64,000 nt of DNA from Nocardia bovistercoris (GTDB taxonomy: Bacteria > Actinomycetota > Actinomycetes > Mycobacteriales > Mycobacteriaceae), in the NCBI RefSeq assembly GCF_015674855.1, contig NZ_JADMLG010000010.1, forward strand, positions 1 to 64,000. Reading direction: 5' to 3'. Each line of letters begins with the position of its first letter. The first letter of the stretch is position 1. The notes under the pieces were generated by a model. That model worked only from the letters and a program-made list of their open reading frames with translations. It was not told the origin of the DNA and made no database searches. Below, in pieces: positions 1 to 8,457 of the stretch. Made by a program: the position numbers and the translations under genes.

Positions 1-1
1 C

Positions 2-121
2 GCCGGCAACAAGACCCTCACCGCCGCCGACCCGCTACCGACCGACCTCGCCGAAGCACTCACCAAAATCCACGGATCCGCCGGGCCAAACCCGGCGGAC
101 TTGCACACTAACCTGTCCTAA
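2..121 (+). CDS. 3' end of an unidentified protein gene (partial)
   Basis: An open frame enters from the left edge and stops with TAA at 119-121. It has GC-rich third positions typical of coding DNA here. About 39 residues are visible, ending in PADLHTNLS. I recognise no family. The gene converges on the LigD polymerase gene, and the two stop codons overlap by a few bases. It does not look like the basic tail of a Ku protein, which would be the natural partner of the ligase genes. Confidence 0.45.
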   Translation, partial: AGNKTLTAADPLPTDLAEALTKIHGSAGPNPADLHTNLS

Positions 122-1020
122 CTCGGGTCCGACATCGCGAGCAGCGGCTCGATCGACTGCGGCGCGCGATCGGCCCACGGATCGCCGCGCTCGGCCAGCA
201 GCGCGGGCACGGTCGCGATGGTCAGCTCGTCGGGGACCACGGTGTCCAACTCCGACCAGGAGATCGGCGTCGACACCTGCGCGCCCACCTTCGGGCGCAC
301 GCACCACGCGCCGAAGACCGTCTTGTGCGGGGCGTTCTGATTGAAGTCGACGAATACCCGGTGCCCGCGCTCCTCCTTCCACCACTTCGCGGTGATCTCC
401 TCGGGGAAGCGGCGCTCCAACTCCCTGGCCAGCGCCACCGCCGCCGCCCGCACCTGGTAGCCGTCCCACTTCGGCGCCAGCGCCGCGTAGATGTGCAGCC
501 CGCGCGAGCCTGAGGTCTTCACGTTCGACGCGACGCCGAGTTCGGCGAGCAGGTCGCGTGTGTGGGTGGCGGCCCTGCGCAGATCCTCGAATCCGATGCC
601 GGGGGACGGGTCGAGGTCGATGCGCAGTTCGTCGGCGATCTCCAGGTTCCCGACCCGGTTCGGCCAGACGTGGAAGCCGAGGCAGCCCTGGTTCACCGCC
701 CACAGGATGTGGGCCAGATCGTGGGCGACCAGCGCGTCGCTCGTGGTGCCGTTGGGCGTGGCGACCTCGACGGTGTGCAACCAGTCCGGCGCGGACTTGG
801 GGACCCGCTTCTGGAACCAGGACTTCCCCGACGCACCGTCGGGATAGCGCTCCAGCAGCAGCGGCCGCTCCCTGACCACGCCGAGGAAGGGTTCGGCGAC
901 GGCCTGGTAGTAGCGCACCAGATCGAGTTTCGTCTCGCCGCGCTTGGTGAAGTAGACCTTGTCCGGATTGCTGACGGTGACGGTCCTGCCGTCGGTCTCG
1001 ATCTCGATCGACGCGCTCAT
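118..1020 (-). CDS. ligD: LigD-type polymerase/primase domain protein of bacterial NHEJ
   Basis: About 300 residues matching the stand-alone polymerase (primase-like) domain of LigD, which adds nucleotides or ribonucleotides at double-strand breaks during non-homologous end joining. Visible signatures are an early NPDKVYF segment, the catalytic RIDLDPSPG motif near the middle and SGSRGLHIY just after it. The ATG at 1020 overlaps the TGA of the upstream ligase gene (ATGA), so the two are translationally coupled. In Mycobacterium the polymerase, nuclease and ligase modules are one protein; here polymerase and ligase are separate and no nuclease module is present. The family is clear; the exact substrate preference is not. 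Confidence 0.9.
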   Translation of the reverse strand: MSASIEIETDGRTVTVSNPDKVYFTKRGETKLDLVRYYQAVAEPFLGVVRERPLLLERYPDGASGKSWFQKRVPKSAPDWLHTVEVATPNGTTSDALVAHDLAHILWAVNQGCLGFHVWPNRVGNLEIADELRIDLDPSPGIGFEDLRRAATHTRDLLAELGVASNVKTSGSRGLHIYAALAPKWDGYQVRAAAVALARELERRFPEEITAKWWKEERGHRVFVDFNQNAPHKTVFGAWCVRPKVGAQVSTPISWSELDTVVPDELTIATVPALLAERGDPWADRAPQSIEPLLAMSDPS

Positions 1021-2102
1021 CGCCGGGCCGCTTCCTCGAAGATGGCGCCGAGCTCGGCGGGGGCGACCTCGTCGAGCTGGGCGTAGGTACAGGACCGCGG
1101 CGTGCGGTCGGTGCGGAACCGCACCAGCCTGCCGCCGTGGCGCAGCCGCCCGGACTGCACGTGCTCGTAGCGCACCTCGGCGACGAGTTCGGGCCGCAGC
1201 GCCTCCCAGGACAGGTCCTTGCCGCCGGTCCAGCGGCTGATCCCGCCCGGCATCTTGCCGTCGGCCCTGGCCTGCGCGGCCGCGTCGGCCCATTCCCGCC
1301 ATGGGTGGTTGTCCAGCGCGTTCTCGCGCAGCGGCGCCAATTCCGCGAGCAGTTCCCGGCGGCGCGCCGCGGTGAAACTGCTGGCCACCCCGACATGGTG
1401 CAGGTTGCCCTCGTCGTCGAACAGCCCGAGCAGCAGCGAGCCGACGCCCTCGCCGTCCTTGTGCACGCGGTATCCGGCGACCACGCAGTCGGCGGTGCGC
1501 TCGTGCTTGATCTTGAGCATGACCCGCTTGTCCTGGAGGTAGGCCAGCTCGTCGGATTTGGCGATCACCCCGTCGAATCCGGCGCCCTCGAAGCGGGTGA
1601 ACCAGTCCTGCGCGATATCGGGATCCCTGGTGAGCGGGGTGAGGTGCACTCTGGCGAGCTCGGTGTCGAGGATGGTCTCGAGCAGGCGCCTGCGTTCGGC
1701 GAACGGGTCCTCGGTGAGGTCGCGGTCGCCGAGGGCGAGCAGGTCGAAGGCGACGAAACTGGCCGGGGTCTCCGCCGCGAGTTTGGCGACGCGCGAGGCC
1801 GCGGGGTGCAGGCGGTTCTGCAGGGTGTCGAAGTCGAGGCCATGATCGGTGACCACGACGATCTCCCCGTCGACCACGCATTTGTCCGGCAGCGCCCGCT
1901 TCAGCGACTCGGCCACCTCGGGGAAGTAGCGGGTGAGCGGGCGGTCGTTGCGCGAGCCGAGTTCGACCTCGTCGCCGTCGCGGAAGACCACGCAGCGGAA
2001 GCCGTCCCATTTGGGCTCGTAGCTGAGACCGGGCTCGCGCGGCACCGACGGCGCCGTCTTGGCCAGCATCGGGCGCACGGGCGGCATGACCGGTAGGTCC
2101 AC
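1017..2102 (-). CDS. ATP-dependent DNA ligase (LigD ligase domain)
   Basis: A 361-residue ATP-dependent ligase that would seal breaks together with the downstream polymerase. The adenylation motif is YEPKWDGFR, with the nucleophilic lysine at about residue 31. A VDGEIVVV motif follows, and a C-terminal OB-fold contains ADCVVAGYRVHKDGEG. I chose the GTG at 2102 because an AGGAGGA sequence lies about 5 bases upstream; the ATG at 2087 is too far from it. The gene ends in an ATGA overlap with the polymerase gene, giving a two-gene NHEJ operon. No Ku gene is visible in the window. Confidence 0.9.
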   Translation of the reverse strand: MDLPVMPPVRPMLAKTAPSVPREPGLSYEPKWDGFRCVVFRDGDEVELGSRNDRPLTRYFPEVAESLKRALPDKCVVDGEIVVVTDHGLDFDTLQNRLHPAASRVAKLAAETPASFVAFDLLALGDRDLTEDPFAERRRLLETILDTELARVHLTPLTRDPDIAQDWFTRFEGAGFDGVIAKSDELAYLQDKRVMLKIKHERTADCVVAGYRVHKDGEGVGSLLLGLFDDEGNLHHVGVASSFTAARRRELLAELAPLRENALDNHPWREWADAAAQARADGKMPGGISRWTGGKDLSWEALRPELVAEVRYEHVQSGRLRHGGRLVRFRTDRTPRSCTYAQLDEVAPAELGAIFEEAARR

Positions 2103-2400
2103 GCGCTCCTCCTCGGATCGTGGGGTCACCCATGTCGACGCCGCCGCCTGGGGAAACTCATCGGTACGGCGTCGGGCTCGATCGTAGGCGCAGGCACCGA
2201 CAACGGCCCGACATCGACCCGCGCCCGCCGTGCCGCGCCCGGTCCCACCGGCACCATGAGGCTCACCCGCGACGGGTGATGTCGCGCGCCGCGCGGACCT
2301 GCGACATTGGAGGCGCGACCGGTGTCGGCGGATCACCCGGCGCGGAAGGGGGAACGTCGATGGACATCGCCCGGCGGATGCGAGAGGCGGGTGAGCTGCG

Positions 2401-3054
2401 GTGGGCGGACTGATCGGACGGCTGCTTCCCGAATTGCTGGGTCTCGTTGTCACCCCGGTGGCCGTCGTCGGATGCGTCCTGCTGTTGCGGTCGGGCAACG
2501 CGGTGCGCAACGCCTACGCCTTCGGGGCGGCATTCCTGCTGGTGTATCTCCAGATCGGGATCGCCGGCCTGCTCGGTGGCGCCGGTGGCGAGCACGCCAC
2601 GCCCGCCGCGGTCGCGCACTGGTTCGGATTCCTGGTCGGCGTGCTGTTCCTGGGTTTCGGCGCGTGGGTGCTGGCGCGCCCGCCTGCGCGCGCGGGCCCG
2701 CCGCGGTGGCTGACGGAACTCGAATCGGCCGGTGCGCGAAGGGCTTTCGCCACGGGGCTGGTGCTCGCGGTGCTCAACCCGAAGCTGTTGATCATGCTGT
2801 CGGGAGTGAGCGTCATCGCGAGTTCGGATGCGGGGCCGGGTGCCGCGATCTTCGCGACGCTACTGCTGTTGGTCTCGGCCGCACTGGATTTCGCGATCCC
2901 CATCGGCATGTACGTGCTGCTCGGGGTGCGGGCGCGCCGGGGGTTGGACCGCGCGACCCGGTGGATGGTCGCCAACGACCGGATGCTGGCCGTGTGCGTC
3001 TCACTCGTATTCGGCCTGCTCTTCACCGTGCGCGGACTGCTCGCGCTCGGCTGA
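2401..3054 (+). CDS. GAP/Sap family six-helix membrane protein
   Basis: A 217-residue hydrophobic protein with six probable membrane helices (about residues 10-30, 38-58, 76-97, 118-142, 153-180 and 196-216). A conserved-looking FATGLVLAVLNPKLLIM segment with NPK sits in helix 4. This resembles the LysE-like GAP family of actinobacteria, which includes mycobacterial proteins linked to export of cell-wall glycolipids. The start is a GTG at 2401. The function in this organism is unknown; transport of a lipid or amino acid is only inferred from the family. A weak hairpin with six-base arms (3062-3067 and 3073-3078) directly follows and could be a terminator. Confidence 0.75.
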   Translation: MGGLIGRLLPELLGLVVTPVAVVGCVLLLRSGNAVRNAYAFGAAFLLVYLQIGIAGLLGGAGGEHATPAAVAHWFGFLVGVLFLGFGAWVLARPPARAGPPRWLTELESAGARRAFATGLVLAVLNPKLLIMLSGVSVIASSDAGPGAAIFATLLLLVSAALDFAIPIGMYVLLGVRARRGLDRATRWMVANDRMLAVCVSLVFGLLFTVRGLLALG

Positions 3055-3137
3055 TCCGTACCCGTTGGGACGCAACGGATTCGGTGCGACGGATCCCCGA
3101 CCGCGACCCGGTATCGGCCGTGATCGGGGACGCGAAC

Positions 3138-3539
3138 TCAGTTGTCGAGCCAGCCGTGCTGTTCGGCGAAGGCGGTGAGGCGTTCGCGGATGGTGAGGAT
3201 CTCACCGGCGGTGAGCGCGGGACTCGCGTCGAGCAGCAGTTCGGTGACCAGCCGGGTGTGTTCGGCGGCCGAGAGCTGACCTGTCACGGACTTGTCCTTC
3301 TTGCGAGGGGCGGCCGGTGGTGCGGGCTGCCCACCCGCCGCACTCAGATTGACCGCCTTCGGACCCCGATCACCCTCGGTGACATCGAATTCGAACACCC
3401 GCCCCTGCCGCAGTTCGTCCTCGTCCAGACCGATGTCGTTCACGTGCACGAACACATCGGGGCCACCGTCCTCGGGTCTGATGAACCCGAACCCCCTCGA
3501 ACTGTCGAACGACACCAACTTACCGATGGACACCAACAC
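3138..3539 (-). CDS. Cold-shock domain protein with C-terminal extension
   Basis: The first 67 residues form a cold-shock OB-fold with the RNP1-like GFGFIRPEDG and RNP2-like VFVHVNDI motifs, so the protein should bind single-stranded nucleic acid. A Pro/Ala/Lys linker (about residues 72-85) leads to a helical tail of about 50 residues (SAAEHTRLVTELLLDA...). That makes it about twice the length of a minimal Csp, as in other actinobacterial CspB-like proteins. The start is ambiguous: GTG TTG GTG occur in succession after GAGGAG, and the GTG at 3533 has the better spacing. The gene is followed by, and may be co-transcribed after, the flotillin gene upstream of it (37 bp gap). Confidence 0.88.
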   Translation of the reverse strand: MLVSIGKLVSFDSSRGFGFIRPEDGGPDVFVHVNDIGLDEDELRQGRVFEFDVTEGDRGPKAVNLSAAGGQPAPPAAPRKKDKSVTGQLSAAEHTRLVTELLLDASPALTAGEILTIRERLTAFAEQHGWLDN

Positions 3540-3576
3540 CCACTCCTCGCCGCCGCCCGTCTCTACCGTGGCAACT

Positions 3577-4677
3577 CTAGTCCGCTTTATCCACGACGTC
3601 GTTCGAAAGCGCCTTTTGTAGCGAATTGAACACCGTCAGACCCTGTCCGACCATTCCGTTCACCAATTCACCCACACCATCCGGTCCGTTGAGCACCGTG
3701 AGATTCGCATTCGACAGACCGCCTGCGGCCTGCTTCACGATTTCGGGCAGCTGCTCGATCAGCAACTGGTCGAGCGCGATCCTATTGTTGGACGCGGCCG
3801 CCTCGGCCTGGATCCTGGTGCGATCGGCCTCGGCCACGGCGAGAATGCGCACCCGTTCCGCCTCGGCCAGCGCGGGCTTGACCACCTCGGCCTGCAATTG
3901 CTGTTCGCGCAGGTCCGCTTCCTTGCGGGCCTGTTCGGCCTGGGCGGTGAGCACTTCCTGTTTCGCGACCGCCTCCGCCAGCGGACCGGCCTGGGCCGCC
4001 TCGGCATTGGCCTTGTCGATATCGCGCTGGAACTGCGCCTGCAGAATCGAGGTCTCCCGCTGGTATTCGGCCTGGCGGCGCAGCGATTCCTGTTCGGCCT
4101 CGGCGGCGCGCTGGGCGGCCTGGGCCTGCGCGATCTGCGCGTCGCGCTGGACGGCGGCATTGTGCGGGGCGGCGAGCGCGTTGATGTAGCCGAGATTGCC
4201 GTCGTCGATGGACTGGATCTGGAACGAATCCACCCACAGCCCGATATTGCTCATCTCGACTTTCGACGCGACCAGCACCTCGTCCGCCAGCCTCTGGCGT
4301 TCGCGGATGATCTCCTCCACGGTCATCGAGCCGACGATCGAGCGCAGATGACCGGAGAAAATGCGACCGGTCAGTACCGACATCTCCTTTTCCTGCTCGG
4401 AAAGGAATCGCTGCGCCGCATTCACGATGGAAATGGTGTCGTTGGCGACCTTGAACGCGATGACCGCGCGCACGTCGAGCTGAATGGCCTGTTTGGTCAC
4501 GCAGCGTTCCTTGATCTCGGCCTCGAACATGGCCAGCGACAGATAACTGACCTTGCGGAACAGCGGCACCACCCACGCGCCGCGGCCGATCACCACCTTG
4601 AACGGCGCGTTGTCTTTGACCTTGGCGCCGCTGACCAGCATCGCCTCGTCGGGATCTGGTACGTGGTACCCAAGCAA
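3577..4677 (-). CDS. Flotillin-like SPFH domain protein
   Basis: A 366-residue protein with an N-terminal SPFH/band-7 domain (about residues 1-175) and a long Ala/Glu/Gln-rich coiled coil (about 180-305, RDAQIAQAQAAQRAAEAEQE...). A short Gly/Leu tail follows. Flotillins scaffold ordered membrane microdomains. There is no obvious N-terminal transmembrane helix, so membrane attachment would be peripheral or by lipid. The start is a TTG at 4677 with GAGAGGAG seven bases upstream; an ATG start would remove part of the fold. The adjacent upstream gene encodes an NfeD-like OB domain, the usual partner of bacterial flotillins. Confidence 0.9.
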   Translation of the reverse strand: MLGYHVPDPDEAMLVSGAKVKDNAPFKVVIGRGAWVVPLFRKVSYLSLAMFEAEIKERCVTKQAIQLDVRAVIAFKVANDTISIVNAAQRFLSEQEKEMSVLTGRIFSGHLRSIVGSMTVEEIIRERQRLADEVLVASKVEMSNIGLWVDSFQIQSIDDGNLGYINALAAPHNAAVQRDAQIAQAQAAQRAAEAEQESLRRQAEYQRETSILQAQFQRDIDKANAEAAQAGPLAEAVAKQEVLTAQAEQARKEADLREQQLQAEVVKPALAEAERVRILAVAEADRTRIQAEAAASNNRIALDQLLIEQLPEIVKQAAGGLSNANLTVLNGPDGVGELVNGMVGQGLTVFNSLQKALSNDVVDKAD

Positions 4678-4698
4678 CGTCGAACTCCTCTCGGCTGT

Positions 4699-4926
4699 CT
4701 ACCTCGGATCCGGCGAGGTCAGGGGCACCCAGGGGACGACATCGACGATGCGTCCGGGATGCGCCTCGATGATCAGTACGCTCGCCCCCGCCGCGATCGG
4801 CTCCTGCGCCCGCGCGATGTACAGCTCCGTGCCCCCTCGGATCGCGACCAAGACCTCTCCCAGCGCCCCGGCGCCGCGAATCGGCGACGTGATCGTACCG
4901 GTCAATCCCGTCACGGGATCGGTCAT
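4699..4926 (-). CDS. Small NfeD-like OB-fold protein without membrane segments
   Basis: Only 75 residues, beginning with ATG at 4926 after a CAGGAG site. The pattern TGTITSPIRGAGALGEVLV ... ASVLIIEAHPGRIVDVVPW is that of the C-terminal OB domain of NfeD proteins. The membrane helices and protease domain of long NfeD proteins are absent. It lies 21 bp upstream of the flotillin gene on the same strand, the classical NfeD-flotillin arrangement, so it probably assembles with the flotillin at the membrane. The assignment rests on fold pattern plus context. Confidence 0.7.
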   Translation of the reverse strand: MTDPVTGLTGTITSPIRGAGALGEVLVAIRGGTELYIARAQEPIAAGASVLIIEAHPGRIVDVVPWVPLTSPDPR

Positions 4927-5019
4927 CGTGCCGCACTCCTGGATCGCTCGCCGAACCCGCTCAGCCTACGTCGACGGACGCCCCGCCGCCCAGTACACGG
5001 CGGGGATCGATGCGGCCGA

Positions 5020-5643
5020 CTACCGGTACAGCGTGCGGTAGGCGGTGAGGGTCGCGACGCAGTGGTCGACGATCTGGTCGCGGGTGGCGCGCAGCGAACC
5101 GCTCAGCCACGCCGAGAACATGCCCGCGTTGCCGCTGGCCATGGTGACCGCCGCCAGGCGTCGGCGCACCGGGTCCTCGATCCCGGCGAACAGGTGATCC
5201 TGGATGAGCCGGGTGAAGGCGGGCATCACCGCGATCGTGGTCGCGCCGAGGCCCGTGCTGGAATACGGTTCGACCAGGAACAATCGCGACTTGCGCGGAT
5301 CTTCGAGCACCTTGTCGACCAAGGTCGTGGCCAGCGCGCGGTCGCGGCTCGGCTCGTCGGCATCGGCGAACGCGGTCATCGGCTCCAGGAATTCCGCGGC
5401 GACCTGCCGATACAGCACGTCGAGCAGTTCGTCGCGGCTGGTGAAGCTCTCGTAGAAGTAGCGGTCGGTGAGGTTGGCCCGCCTGCACACCGCGCGCATG
5501 GTGACACCGGCGGCGCCGGATTCGCCGATCAGGTTCAGCGCGGCCTCGAGCAGCGCCGCGCGGCGCGCCTCGCGACGTTCGGTGAGCGTTGTCCCGCCCC
5601 AGATGCGGGGACCGCCGTCCGCTGATTCCTGACCTGTCTGCAC
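5020..5643 (-). CDS. TetR family transcriptional regulator
   Basis: A 207-residue one-component regulator. The N-terminal HTH (about residues 22-68) reads RREARRAALLEAALNLIGESGAAGVTMRAVCRRANLTDRYFYESF in short blocks, with the canonical YFYESF turn. The C-terminal ligand domain has no recognisable specificity. The start is GTG at 5643. It follows the cysteine-synthase/rhodanese gene by 34 bp in the same direction, so it may be the last gene of that operon and control it. That link is inferred from position only. Confidence 0.85.
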   Translation of the reverse strand: MQTGQESADGGPRIWGGTTLTERREARRAALLEAALNLIGESGAAGVTMRAVCRRANLTDRYFYESFTSRDELLDVLYRQVAAEFLEPMTAFADADEPSRDRALATTLVDKVLEDPRKSRLFLVEPYSSTGLGATTIAVMPAFTRLIQDHLFAGIEDPVRRRLAAVTMASGNAGMFSAWLSGSLRATRDQIVDHCVATLTAYRTLYR

Positions 5644-5677
5644 CGTTTCACAGTAATCGCGGCCGCCGAGGGCGCGC

Positions 5678-7003
5678 TCAGCCGCCGCTTTCCAGACCGA
5701 GTCCGGCGTCGCGCCAGGCGATGATCCCGCCCGCGAGGCTCGCCGCGTCGTAACCCCGCGCGTTGGCGAGCGCGGCGAAGCGGCGGGAGATCTCGCCGAC
5801 CGGGCAGACGAAGACGACCGGGCGCGAGCGCGGGAACGGGATGCCGTGCGCGAACAGGTCGTCGAGATGGTCGTCGCGGATGTTGAGTGCGCCGGGGACG
5901 TGGCCGATGCGGTAGGCCATGGCGCCGCGGGTGTCCACGATCAGCGGTGCGCCGTCGCGGTCGAGGTCGGCCAGTTCGGTCGGGGACAGTTCGGGGGCCG
6001 CGCGCAGTTCCTCGGCGGTGGGAGCGCGTCGCCGGTCGTCGCGGCCGAAGAGATCCGGGCGGCGTTTCCTGATGTAGGACAGGTACGGTTCGAGGCGGTC
6101 GCACACGACGAGCACCGCGACCACCGGCGCCTCGCGTTCGGAAAGGTCGAGCGCGCCGAGGATTTCGAGGGCGGCGGCGTAGGACGCGCCGCTGGTCGGG
6201 CCCGCGAGCACGCCGTGGCCGGTGGCCAGTCGCAGCGTGCCGTCGATCGCCGCGGTCGAGTCCACGGTGATCACGCGGTCGTAGAACTCGGGCCGGAAGA
6301 GCCCGACATCCCACATCTCGGTTTCGGAGCGGATGCCGGGAATGAAGTCCGAGCGTTCGGAAACCACGCCGACGGTCCGCATCTCGGGATGGTGTTTGCG
6401 CAGGTAGGTGGCCGCGCCCCGGGTCGAGCCCGTGGTGCCGAGTCCACCGACGAGGTAGTCGATCCGGCCAGGTCCGCCGTCGGCGGTCAGATCCTCGTGG
6501 ATCTCGCGGCCGGTGCCGAGGAAATGCGCCTCGATGTTCTTCTCGTTGGTGTACTGCGACGGGTGGTGGTAGGCGCCGGGCTGCCTGGCCATGGTCGATT
6601 CGATGACCGAGTACACGTCGTTCGGCGTCGTCGGGTCGGGACATTCGGAAAGTCCGGGCAGTTCCTCGATTTCGGCGCCGAGCAGATGCAGCAGATCGCG
6701 CACCTCGCCCACCTTGATCCGATTGGTCACCGCCCGCAGCTCGATGCCGTGCATCGCGCCGAGCACGCGCAGCGCCTTGGCGGTATTGCCGCTGGAAGCC
6801 TCGATGAGTGTGCGTCCGGCGGCGGCGATCTCGTCGACCTCGTCGCGGATCATGGCCCACGCCACCCGGTCCTTCACCGAGCCGAACGGGTTGTGCGACT
6901 CCAGTTTCGCGTACAACTGCACCCCGGCCAGACCGTGCACGGCCGGGTCGAGCCGCAGCAGGGGAGTGTCGCCGATCAGGTCGGTGATGCTGTCGTAGCG
7001 CAT
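5678..7003 (-). CDS. PLP-dependent cysteine-synthase-like enzyme fused to a rhodanese domain
   Basis: Residues 1 to about 320 are a fold-type II PLP enzyme. It has the cofactor lysine K44 in GSVKDR, the substrate loop ASSGNTAKAL and the phosphate-binding GGLGTTGST. Residues about 330-441 are a rhodanese domain with the start motif IVDTRGAMAYRIGHVPGALN and a likely persulfide cysteine, C400, in VFVCPVGE. The fusion suggests that persulfide sulfur is passed to a beta-replacement site, for example to make a sulfur-containing amino acid; that is inference. The substrate loop is SSGN rather than the TSGN usual in O-acetylserine sulfhydrylases. The ATG at 7003 shares one base with the stop of the preceding gene. 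Confidence 0.88.
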   Translation of the reverse strand: MRYDSITDLIGDTPLLRLDPAVHGLAGVQLYAKLESHNPFGSVKDRVAWAMIRDEVDEIAAAGRTLIEASSGNTAKALRVLGAMHGIELRAVTNRIKVGEVRDLLHLLGAEIEELPGLSECPDPTTPNDVYSVIESTMARQPGAYHHPSQYTNEKNIEAHFLGTGREIHEDLTADGGPGRIDYLVGGLGTTGSTRGAATYLRKHHPEMRTVGVVSERSDFIPGIRSETEMWDVGLFRPEFYDRVITVDSTAAIDGTLRLATGHGVLAGPTSGASYAAALEILGALDLSEREAPVVAVLVVCDRLEPYLSYIRKRRPDLFGRDDRRRAPTAEELRAAPELSPTELADLDRDGAPLIVDTRGAMAYRIGHVPGALNIRDDHLDDLFAHGIPFPRSRPVVFVCPVGEISRRFAALANARGYDAASLAGGIIAWRDAGLGLESGG

Positions 7004-8457
7004 CAGCGTTGCTCGCCCCGGCGCGCGAAGGCGACCGCGTCGAGTCCGTGCGGCTCGTCCTCGGGCACGTGGTCGGCGTCCGGGACCGCGACGAATCGGC
7101 CGTCCCTATGGGTGACAGCCACTTTCGGGGGCAGCGGATGCATCGAGGCCGATGAGGCCGACAGATCCATGTGGTAGGCGGCGGTATTCGGGAACACCAC
7201 CAGATCGCCCGGCCGCGGCATCCACTCGAGCCACACCTTGTGATTGGTGATCATGTCCCGTTCCAGGCACAAGCGTCCGGCGAAATAGACGCCGACCGGG
7301 CCGCGCCCGCCCTGCCGGGTATTCGACAGCACCAGCGGATCCACCATCACCTCCTGATCGGCGGGCGTCACCGAATCACGGCTCAGATCGACGGCCACCA
7401 CGATCGTCCCGTCGGCGAGTTCCTTGGTGAACTCCACCGTGGCCACGGTGATGCCCGCGTGATCCACCAGCGCCTTGCCCGGTTCCAGCCACAGCGTCAG
7501 CAGATTGTCGCCGACCACCTCGGCCACGGTCCGGCCGCCGTGGCGCTCCAGTGGCGCGGTGAGCAGGTCGTCGAGCATCCGCGCGGCGGGCACCGTGTTG
7601 GCGTACTTGTGGAAGACCGGGACCCCGCGCACCGCACCGCCGTCGACGTGATAGCCGAAAGTGTTCTCGCCCCAGCTCATCGGCTCGCCGCGGCCGAGCA
7701 GCGAGGCGCGCAACGCGCGCACGTACCCGTCGAAGCGGTCGGCGTCGGCGGTGAACACCTGGCGCAGTCCCCCGCCGATATTCAGCACCGACGGGGTGTG
7801 GCCGTGGCGGTAGGCCCGCTCGATCAGGCCGAGGCAGGCGTCGACGGCGCGCACCCGGTCGGCGGTCTCGCCGGAGTCGAGGTGGAAGGCGAAGCCGAGC
7901 AGGGTGATTCGGTCGCGATGGTCGGACACTAGGTCGAAGGCCCGGTCCACCTGCGCGAGCGCGATACCGAATCGGCTCGGCGGGGTGCCCGCGAATCCCG
8001 ACACCCGCAGCAGGATCGGGACCGGACCGAGGTCGCGGGCCGATTCGGTGATCCGGCCCAACTCCCACAGATTGTCCACGCTGATCGTCACCCCGCGCCC
8101 GATCACCTCGCGCAGGAACCGATCTCCTTTCGGCCCGGTGACCTCCACGCGCTCCGGATCGAAGCCCGCCGCCAGCGCCGAGGACAGTTCGCGGGGCGAG
8201 GCGACGTCGATGCCGATACCCGCGCGGCACGCCGTGCGCGCGAAGGCGGCGGACTGGTTCACCTTGTGCGCGTAGCAGATCCGGTGCCGGTCGAGCCGAC
8301 GGCGCAGCACCGCTTCGAGATCCGCCAGGTTCCGTGCGTAAACCTGCGGGAACACCAGGTGCGTCGGGGTGTCCGTGACGGCCGCGCGCACGGCGGCGGG
8401 ATCATCGAGGAAGGCGCGCACCAAGTCGGGCAGCAGTGCGGGCAGGCTCGCGCTCAT
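7003..8457 (-). CDS. Y4yA/LysA-type fold-III PLP-dependent decarboxylase-like enzyme
   Basis: A 484-residue alanine-racemase/decarboxylase fold. The Schiff-base lysine is K65 in YAHKVN, the phosphate-binding stretch is LNIGGGLRQVF, and a C-terminal GRLCLERDMI matches the Cys/Asp substrate motif of diaminopimelate decarboxylases. It resembles the Y4yA family rather than biosynthetic LysA, for example in FPNTAAYHMDLSASSASMHP near the end. It should act on a D- or L-amino acid or an amino-acid conjugate; the substrate is unknown. It overlaps both neighbours by one and four bases. ATG 8457 gives the ATGA overlap with the upstream gene. Confidence 0.85.
   Translation of the reverse strand: MSASLPALLPDLVRAFLDDPAAVRAAVTDTPTHLVFPQVYARNLADLEAVLRRRLDRHRICYAHKVNQSAAFARTACRAGIGIDVASPRELSSALAAGFDPERVEVTGPKGDRFLREVIGRGVTISVDNLWELGRITESARDLGPVPILLRVSGFAGTPPSRFGIALAQVDRAFDLVSDHRDRITLLGFAFHLDSGETADRVRAVDACLGLIERAYRHGHTPSVLNIGGGLRQVFTADADRFDGYVRALRASLLGRGEPMSWGENTFGYHVDGGAVRGVPVFHKYANTVPAARMLDDLLTAPLERHGGRTVAEVVGDNLLTLWLEPGKALVDHAGITVATVEFTKELADGTIVVAVDLSRDSVTPADQEVMVDPLVLSNTRQGGRGPVGVYFAGRLCLERDMITNHKVWLEWMPRPGDLVVFPNTAAYHMDLSASSASMHPLPPKVAVTHRDGRFVAVPDADHVPEDEPHGLDAVAFARRGEQR

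Noticed and set aside
118..2133. A single 671-codon frame covering both LigD regions
   Set aside because: The upper half is out of frame with the ligase motifs. The ligase is read from the neighbouring frame and the polymerase starts at its own ATG in an ATGA overlap.
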